Source of the DNA: JBDREW01 sp043819385
GTDB lineage: Bacteria > Patescibacteriota > Minisyncoccia > Minisyncoccales > GWA2-38-27
Reading direction: 5' to 3'
NCBI GenBank assembly: GCA_043819385.1
Contig: JBDREW010000042.1
Span: 1 to 34,207 of the forward strand
DNA: 34,207 nucleotides
In this document: piece by piece, positions 29,839-34,207 of the stretch
Layout: each line of letters opens with the position of its first letter
Position numbering within the stretch: the first letter of the stretch is position 1
Translations under genes and position numbers: made by a program
Notes under the pieces: generated by a model
The model's database searches: none
Told to the model about the DNA's origin: nothing
Seen by the model: only the letters and a program-made list of their open reading frames with translations

Positions 29839-30303
29839 AGACACAGATTGATACGGATTTTAGCAGATTAATACAGATAAACATATGACAGAATTACTTT
29901 ATAGAAATGAATCATACAAAATAAGAGGAGCTTGTTTCAATGTTTATAATGTTTTAGGCGGTGGAATTAAAGAAAAAATAATTGAGAAAGCTCTTATTCA
30001 AGAATTATTATTACAGGGGTTTAAAGTAGAGAATCAATTAAAAATAGATATACTTTATAAGGGAGAAAAAGTAGGGGTTTATGTTCTAGACATTTTAGTT
30101 AATGAAAAAATTATTTTAGAAATTAAATCTAAATTAGAAATAACTACCGAAGATAAAAAACAATTTTGGAGCTATCTTAAAGGTTCAGATTATAAATTAG
30201 GATTTTTAATTGTTTTCTCTCCAAAAAAATTATTAATTAAAAGGTTTATACATACTAAAAAAAATCTGTATAAATCAGTTTAAATCCGTATAAATCCGTG
30301 TCT
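29839..30303. mobile_element. GxxExxY gene bracketed by ~40-bp inverted repeats
   Basis: Left arm 29839-29881 (AGACACAGATTGATACGGAT...) starts one base after the pilB stop; right arm 30263-30303 is its imperfect complement and ends exactly at the next gene's ATG. The arms are built of an iterated CRGATT-type motif spaced about 10-12 bp. The same two arms without a gene lie at 31817-31903. Confidence 0.7.
29885..30283 (+). CDS. GxxExxY-family protein (PD-(D/E)XK nuclease-like)
   Basis: 132 aa. Matches the small GxxExxY family: RGACFNVYNVLGGGIKEKIIEKALIQEL (the usual Tyr of the motif is Ile), QLKIDILYKGEKVG, and the nuclease-like core VLDILVNEKIILEIKS (Asp..Glu-x-Lys). Family members are predicted nucleases of unknown role. 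The last ten codons lie in the right inverted repeat. It interrupts the pilB-pilT stretch and has no evident link to pili, fitting a cargo gene of a small insertion. Confidence 0.88.
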   Translation: MTELLYRNESYKIRGACFNVYNVLGGGIKEKIIEKALIQELLLQGFKVENQLKIDILYKGEKVGVYVLDILVNEKIILEIKSKLEITTEDKKQFWSYLKGSDYKLGFLIVFSPKKLLIKRFIHTKKNLYKSV

Positions 30304-30669
30304 ATGAAAAATATTTTATTAATTGAAGATGATCCTTTTTTATCTGATATTTATTCAACTAAATTGAAAAGATCTGGTTTTGATGTTCGAGTTGCTATAG
30401 ATGGAGAAGATGCTTTTGAAAAAATAAAAGAAAAAATGCCAGATTTAGCATTATTAGATATTGTTTTACCTAATATTGATGGTTGGGAATTTCTTAGAAA
30501 AATCAAAAAAGATAGTGCATTAAGTAGTTTAAAAATAGTTATTCTTTCAAATTTAGGTCAAAAAAAAGAAATTGAAAAAGGTTTAGAACTTGGAGCTGAA
30601 AAATATTTAATAAAAGCACATTATACTCCAAGTGAAGTAGTGAGAGAGGTTGTAAAAATACTAAAATAG
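30304..30669 (+). CDS. single-domain response regulator (CheY-like receiver)
   Basis: 121 aa from ATG 30304 (a GTG two codons earlier lies in the inverted repeat). Receiver motifs: acidic pair in LLIEDDPF, phospho-acceptor D52 in LALLDIVLP, Ser in VILSNLG, Lys in KYLIKAHYTPSE. No output domain. Between pilB and pilT it may tune pilus motor activity in the way PilG/PilH do, which is inferred from context only. No histidine kinase is in the window. Confidence 0.92.
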   Translation: MKNILLIEDDPFLSDIYSTKLKRSGFDVRVAIDGEDAFEKIKEKMPDLALLDIVLPNIDGWEFLRKIKKDSALSSLKIVILSNLGQKKEIEKGLELGAEKYLIKAHYTPSEVVREVVKILK

Positions 30670-30736
30670 TATTATGTATTAGGCATTATGTATCAAGTAA
30701 TTATTTTTTTATACTTAATGCCTAATATTTAATACT
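30668..30736. repeat. gene-less inverted-repeat element before pilT
   Basis: Left arm 30668-30693 (AGTATTATGTATTAGGCATT...) and right arm 30711-30736 (...AATGCCTAATATTTAATACT) are inverted with few mismatches around a T-rich loop. The left arm overlaps the response-regulator stop. Confidence 0.75.
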
Positions 30737-30748
30737 TAATATTTAAAA

Positions 30749-31816
30749 ATGGATTATTCTTCAAAATTAAAAGATCTTTTAGAGATAACACTTAGTCAAA
30801 AAGCATCTGATTTACATATTTCAGTAAATCATCCACCTATTTTAAGGATAACAGGAAAATTGGTTCCTTTAATTAAAAGAAGTAAAATTACAGCAGAAGA
30901 TTCTCAAGGGATTGCTTTTGCTTTGATGACAGAAGAACAAAAACAAAGATTTCTTAAAGATAAAGAGATTGATTTTTCTTATAGCTTACAAAAAATGGCA
31001 AGATTTAGAGTAAATATTTTTTATCAAAGAGGGTATATTTCTTGTGCTCTTCGTTTAATACCAATTAAAATATCAACTATTGAGGATTTAAATCTTCCAC
31101 CGATTGTTCATGAATTTGTAAGACAACCGCAAGGATTTTTCTTAGTTACTGGACCTTCAAGTCAAGGTAAGTCAACTACTTTAGCAGCTATGATAGATGA
31201 AATAAACCATACACGAACAGACCATATAATCACAATTGAAGATCCAATAGAATATCTTTTTAAGGGCGATAGAGCTGTTATTGATCAAAGAGAAGTTTAT
31301 CAAGATACTAATAGTTTTACTACAGCTTTAAAATCTACTTTTCGTCAGGACCCAGATGTAATTATGGTTGGGGAAATGAGAGACCCTGAAACAATATCAA
31401 CAGCTATTACAGCAGCTGAAACAGGACATTTAGTTTTTGCTACACTTCATACTAATTCATCTGCTCAAAGTGTTCATAGAATTGTTGATTCTTTTCCAGC
31501 TGCTCAACAAGGACAAATAAGGGCTCAGCTTTCAGCTTCTTTGATTGGAGTTCTTTCTCAAAGATTAATTCCAAGAATTAGAGGAGGATTAATACCTGCT
31601 TGTGAAATAATGATGAATACTCCAGCAGTTGCTAATTTAATTAGAGAAAACAAAGTTCATGAATTACCATTAGTTATTGAAACATCAGCTGAATTAGGTA
31701 TGATTTCTTTAAATAGATATTTAGCTAATTTAGTGAGGTCAAAAGAAGTTGACATTGAAATTGCTCAAAAATATTCTATGAATCCAGGTGAATTAAGAAC
31801 ACTAATACGTAAATAG
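30749..31816 (+). CDS. pilT: type IV pilus retraction ATPase PilT
   Basis: 355 aa. ASDLHISVNHPPILRITGKL, Walker A GPSSQGKST (135-143; usual form GPTGSGKST), Asp box IITIEDPIEYLF, Walker B DPDVIMVGEMRDPETISTAI, TAAETGHLVFATLHTNS, and the retraction motif RGGLIPACEIMMNTPAVANLIRE in place of AIRNLIRE. PilT pulls pili back for twitching, attachment or DNA uptake. Having both PilB and PilT suggests dynamic pili. Confidence 0.95.
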   Translation: MDYSSKLKDLLEITLSQKASDLHISVNHPPILRITGKLVPLIKRSKITAEDSQGIAFALMTEEQKQRFLKDKEIDFSYSLQKMARFRVNIFYQRGYISCALRLIPIKISTIEDLNLPPIVHEFVRQPQGFFLVTGPSSQGKSTTLAAMIDEINHTRTDHIITIEDPIEYLFKGDRAVIDQREVYQDTNSFTTALKSTFRQDPDVIMVGEMRDPETISTAITAAETGHLVFATLHTNSSAQSVHRIVDSFPAAQQGQIRAQLSASLIGVLSQRLIPRIRGGLIPACEIMMNTPAVANLIRENKVHELPLVIETSAELGMISLNRYLANLVRSKEVDIEIAQKYSMNPGELRTLIRK

Positions 31817-31903
31817 AGACACGGATTGATACGGATTTTAGCGGATTTATACTGATATTTTTTATTTGTATAAATCAGTTTAAATCTGTATAAATTAGTA
31901 TTT
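31817..31903. repeat. gene-less version of the GxxExxY inverted-repeat element
   Basis: Left arm 31817-31859 matches 29839-29881 almost base for base; right arm 31866-31903 shares GTATAAATCAGTTTAAATC with 30263-30303. Only a few T-rich bases separate them. It begins one base after the pilT stop and ends at the pilC ATG, the same placement as the gene-carrying copy. Confidence 0.85.
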
Positions 31904-33106
31904 ATGAAGTTTAATTATCAAGCAAGAACTAAAACTGGAGAAATTCAATCAGGAGTTGTAGCAGCTTCAAGTAAAGATGCTGCTTTTGAAGTTTTGAAAA
32001 GACATGGCCTTTATGTTACTGCTATTGAAAAATCAATAATTCCTATTTATGCCAAAAGATTGAAAATTTTTGAAAGAATTTCAGAAAAAGATATTATGCT
32101 TTTTTCAAGGCAGTTGTCAATTATGTTTAAGTCAAAAGTTCCTTTGGTTGAAATATTTCAAACAATTGCTCAACAAACTAAAAATCCAAGTTTTAAAGAA
32201 AAGATATTAAATATTTCTGAAGAAGTAGAGGGAGGAGCTTCTCTTTCTAATTCGCTTGCCCTTTATCCAAAACTTTTTTCTCCTTTTTATATTAGTTTAG
32301 TAAAATCAGGAGAAGCATCTGGTAAACTTACTGATGTTTTTTTGTATTTGGCTGAATATCTTGAAAAAGAAAGTAATTTTCATGGAAAAATAAGGGGAGC
32401 AATGGTGTATCCAGCTTTTATTATACTTGTTTTCTTTTCAGTTATTACTTTAGTTGTTACTTTTGTTATTCCTCAATTAGCTGAATTTTTAAATGAAACA
32501 GAACAAGAACTTCCATTTATTACAAAATTAGTATTAGGAATTTCTGAATTTTTAAAAAAGAATGTTTGGGTTGTAATTATAACATTTATTGGATTGGTGT
32601 TTTTATCTTATAAGCTTATAAAAACAAAGGAAGGAAAAAGAATTTTTAATGAAAATATATTAAGATTGCCCATTATGAGTCCGTTTTTTAAAAAGCTTTA
32701 TCTTGCTCGTTTTGCTTTGAATCTTTCAACTTTGATTTCAGGTGGGCTTCCCATTGTTCAATCATTGCAGATTACAAGTGAAGTAGTTGGGAACGAAACA
32801 TACAAAAAACTTATTTTGGAAGTTAGAGATGGGGTAAAGAAAGGTGAAAAAATGAGTTCAATTTTAAAAAATTATCCAAACCTTATCTCTCCACTTTTTT
32901 ATCAAATGACTGTAATTGGAGAAAAAACAGGGACTTTAGATAAAAGTTTAACTAATGTTGTAGATTTTTATCAGGATGATATAGATAGGTCAACAGATAA
33001 TATGGTAAAGCTTATGGAACCAATTTTGATTATAATTTTAGGTGTGGTAGTTGGAGGATTAATGGCAGCTGTTCTAATGCCATTGTATTCATTTGGAACA
33101 ATATAA
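31904..33106 (+). CDS. pilC: type IV pilus inner-membrane platform protein PilC
   Basis: 400 aa. Two T2SF/GspF domains: KDIMLFSRQLSIMFKSKVPLVEIFQTIAQQ and LARFALNLSTLISGGLPIVQSLQIT, each followed by GGASLSNSLALYPKLFSPFYISLVKSGEASGKL-type and KNYPNLISPLFYQMTVIGEKTGTLDKSL segments; three membrane helices (about 165-190, 215-235, 370-393). PilC couples the PilB/PilT motors to pilin polymerisation. Confidence 0.95.
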   Translation: MKFNYQARTKTGEIQSGVVAASSKDAAFEVLKRHGLYVTAIEKSIIPIYAKRLKIFERISEKDIMLFSRQLSIMFKSKVPLVEIFQTIAQQTKNPSFKEKILNISEEVEGGASLSNSLALYPKLFSPFYISLVKSGEASGKLTDVFLYLAEYLEKESNFHGKIRGAMVYPAFIILVFFSVITLVVTFVIPQLAEFLNETEQELPFITKLVLGISEFLKKNVWVVIITFIGLVFLSYKLIKTKEGKRIFNENILRLPIMSPFFKKLYLARFALNLSTLISGGLPIVQSLQITSEVVGNETYKKLILEVRDGVKKGEKMSSILKNYPNLISPLFYQMTVIGEKTGTLDKSLTNVVDFYQDDIDRSTDNMVKLMEPILIIILGVVVGGLMAAVLMPLYSFGTI

Positions 33107-33108
33107 AG

Positions 33109-33149
33109 CAATTTACAATTTACAATTTACAATTTTCAATTAATTTTCA
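33109..33149. repeat. iterated CAATTTACAATT repeat upstream of the four-helix-bundle gene
   Basis: Three to four CAATTTA units then CAATTTTCAATT, ending at the next start codon. TTACAATTTTCAATT is complementary to part of 33507-33560 on the other side of the gene. Confidence 0.7.
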
Positions 33150-33512
33150 ATGAATCAATTTTCAAATGATTATGATTTAGAAGAGAGAACAGCTAAATTT
33201 GGAGAACAGATAATATTATTTTGTAGATGTCTTGATCAAGATGTTATTACTAAACCAATTATTAGTCAGCTTGTTCGTTCTGGAACAAGTATAGGAGCAA
33301 ATTATATGGAAGCAAATGGAGCTTCTTCTAAAAAGGATTTTAAAAATAAAATTTATATTTGTAAAAAAGAAACACAAGAAACTAAACATTGGTTAAGAAT
33401 GATTGCTAATTGTGTCCCAGAAAGAAAACAAGAAATAAGAGAGATATGGCAAGAGTGTCAAGAATTAACCTTAATTTTTCAAAAGATTACAATGTCATTA
33501 AGAGATAATTGA
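33150..33512 (+). CDS. four-helix bundle protein (S23/23S rRNA intervening-sequence type)
   Basis: 120 aa, four amphipathic helices. Family-typical core: VRSGTSIGANYMEANGASSKKDFKNKIYICKKETQETKHWLRMI. Relatives are encoded in 23S rRNA intervening sequences or act as basic RNA/DNA-binding accessory proteins (Avd of diversity-generating retroelements has the same fold); no reverse transcriptase or variable repeat is seen here. It ends in TGA and is flanked by inverted iterated repeats, resembling the setting of the GxxExxY gene. Confidence 0.88.
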   Translation: MNQFSNDYDLEERTAKFGEQIILFCRCLDQDVITKPIISQLVRSGTSIGANYMEANGASSKKDFKNKIYICKKETQETKHWLRMIANCVPERKQEIREIWQECQELTLIFQKITMSLRDN

Positions 33513-33560
33513 AAATTGAAAATTGTAACATTCAATGAAAATTGAAAATTGAAAATTTAT
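33507..33560. repeat. iterated AATTGAAAATTG repeat downstream of the four-helix-bundle gene
   Basis: Two blocks of TTGAAAATTGAAAATT, the first overlapping the stop codon and running into GTAAC, which makes it the inverted counterpart of 33109-33149. Confidence 0.7.
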
Positions 33561-33572
33561 CCATGTATTATG

Positions 33573-33619
33573 TTTTCCACACCCTTTCTTGACACATCTC
33601 TTTTAAATTATGCTATAAT
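33573..33619 (+). promoter_or_regulatory. promoter of the pilin gene with adjacent DnaA-like box
   Basis: TTTTCCACA (33573-33581), then TTGACA (33589-33594), a 19-nt spacer, and an extended -10 TGCTATAAT (TATAAT 33614-33619). The TG extension can offset the long spacer. The leader to ATG 33684 is about 60 nt and contains the small palindrome AAGGTCGACCTT. The pilin thus has its own promoter, fitting its need for high expression. Confidence 0.72.
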
Positions 33620-33683
33620 TAAAAATAGAATATTAGAAAGGTCGACCTTAATTTAAATTTAATTTTTTAAAAAAAATATTAAA

Positions 33684-34106
33684 ATGAAAATGAAAAAAAA
33701 TAAAGGTTTCACCTTGATTGAATTGTTAGTAGTTATTGCTATTATTGGTATATTAGCTGCTATTGTTTTAGTATCATTAAGTGGAGCTAGGAATAAAGCT
33801 AGAAATGCTAGAATTCAAGCATCTACAGGTCAAGTAAGATCTCAAGCTGAAATGTGGTATAATGGTCATGGCGATGCCTCAAATTATCATTATGATGGTC
33901 TTTGTGGAGATGATGAAGTAAATATTTTAGAAACTGAAATAGCATCACAAAATGGTGGCACAGCTCCTTTGTGTTTTGCTGCTAGTAACGATTTTTGTTT
34001 TTCTGCTGTATTGCTTGATAATGAACCAGTAATGTGTGTAGATGAAAGTGGGCAAGTAGGTAGTGGAACACCATGTGTAAGTGCTACGACAGATTGCACT
34101 CCTTAA
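33684..34106 (+). CDS. type IV pilin (prepilin)
   Basis: 140 aa. Prepilin-peptidase site: short basic leader MKMKKNKG, cleavage before F, then FTLIELLVVIAIIGILAAIV with Glu at +5 of the mature protein, all standard for type IVa major/minor pilins. The globular part has six Cys (CGDD, PLCF, DFCFS, VMCVD, TPCVS, DCTP), so up to three disulfides. It is cut by PilD (not in the window) and built into the fibre by PilB/PilC. It lies at the end of the pilus cluster behind its own promoter. Confidence 0.93.
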   Translation: MKMKKNKGFTLIELLVVIAIIGILAAIVLVSLSGARNKARNARIQASTGQVRSQAEMWYNGHGDASNYHYDGLCGDDEVNILETEIASQNGGTAPLCFAASNDFCFSAVLLDNEPVMCVDESGQVGSGTPCVSATTDCTP

Positions 34107-34131
34107 TCAGATATATTTATTTGTTAATATT

Positions 34132-34165
34132 TCAAAACCCTGTTAAAGCAGGGTTTTGATTTTAT
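34132..34165 (+). terminator. intrinsic terminator after the pilin gene
   Basis: TCAAAACCCTG (34132-34142) pairs perfectly with CAGGGTTTTGA (34149-34159), 6-nt loop, then TTTTA. Confidence 0.88.
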
Positions 34166-34170
34166 CCACA
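34162..34170 (+). promoter_or_regulatory. consensus DnaA box
   Basis: TTATCCACA, exact match to the DnaA-box consensus, just after the pilin terminator. An isolated box, not an origin by itself; the AT-rich sequence continues to the window edge. Confidence 0.4.
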
Positions 34171-34207
34171 GGTTAAAATATGATTGTTTAAATTATTTTG
34201 TTATTTT

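Noticed and set aside
33507..33512. UGA recoded as Gly or Trp (as in some Patescibacteria)
   Set aside because: UGA ends the four-helix-bundle gene at the expected length and Trp is encoded by TGG throughout.
33150..33512. Diversity-generating retroelement accessory gene (Avd)
   Set aside because: The fold is similar, but there is no reverse transcriptase, template repeat or variable repeat in the window.
34162..34207. Replication origin at the right edge
   Set aside because: Only one DnaA box is visible, with no box cluster and no dnaA or dnaN gene.

Overview
The window is strongly AT-rich, densely packed bacterial DNA that reads with the standard code (TGA is a working stop, for example at the end of the four-helix-bundle gene at 33150-33512). 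The gene content suggests a Patescibacteria/CPR genome, probably Parcubacteria-like: an intein-split gyrA, short valS, a monoderm-type type IV pilus cluster (pilM-N-O-P-like, pilB, pilT, pilC, pilin; no secretin here), VirB2-like small membrane proteins, tRNA genes without encoded CCA, and few Shine-Dalgarno sequences. The lineage is inferred from gene content and style, not from a marker phylogeny.

Layout. 1-6130 (+): metallo-beta-lactamase-fold protein, a one-TM protein, gyrA with a 225-residue mini-intein, a methyltransferase and two VirB2/TrbC-like proteins. 6190-9055 (+): tRNA-Leu, then a surface HExxH protease with a FecR-like domain lying between two nearly identical GC-rich palindromes. 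9085-14322 (-): Hsp20, PrsW-like protease, valS, tsaD. 14428-19729 (+): tRNA-Glu, a Tyr/Asp-repeat surface protein behind two near-consensus promoters, a HEAT-repeat membrane protein, and a membrane glycosyltransferase. 19935-20409 (+): a toxin-antitoxin pair whose toxin is split by a -1 frameshift. 20413-23355 (-): recG (frameshifted), a small basic protein, tRNA-Arg(GCG), tRNA-Ser(GCU). 23474-23954 (+): tRNA-Ser(UGA) and a 60-aa gene. 24076-24810 (-): comF. 25202-34106 (+): the pilus cluster, including a CheY-like receiver. comF and the pilus genes together could serve DNA uptake, which is an inference.

The most striking content is the set of palindromic and tRNA-derived repeats between, and sometimes inside, genes. 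Family A is a 14-bp-stem hairpin element (at least seven copies plus a partial one; three in an exact 81-bp tandem array) with one copy showing compensatory stem changes. Family B is a hairpin family (five copies) with covariation between copies; one copy is translated in frame inside tsaD. Two ~141-144-bp elements duplicate the 3' ends of tRNA-Glu and tRNA-Ser around a shared ~50-bp core. A GxxExxY gene sits between ~40-bp inverted repeats whose gene-less counterpart lies 1.5 kb downstream. Two further gene-less inverted repeats and a four-helix-bundle (S23-like) gene with similar flanks lie in the same cluster. A tRNA-like palindrome is translated inside the gyrA intein, and 7-bp simple repeats are translated inside gyrA and valS.

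Three genes (recG, pilB, the toxin) are each broken by a one-base difference at a homopolymer. These may be assembly errors, decay or recoding; the toxin site is a canonical -1 slippery heptamer. No CRISPR array, rRNA, transposase or integrase gene was found.
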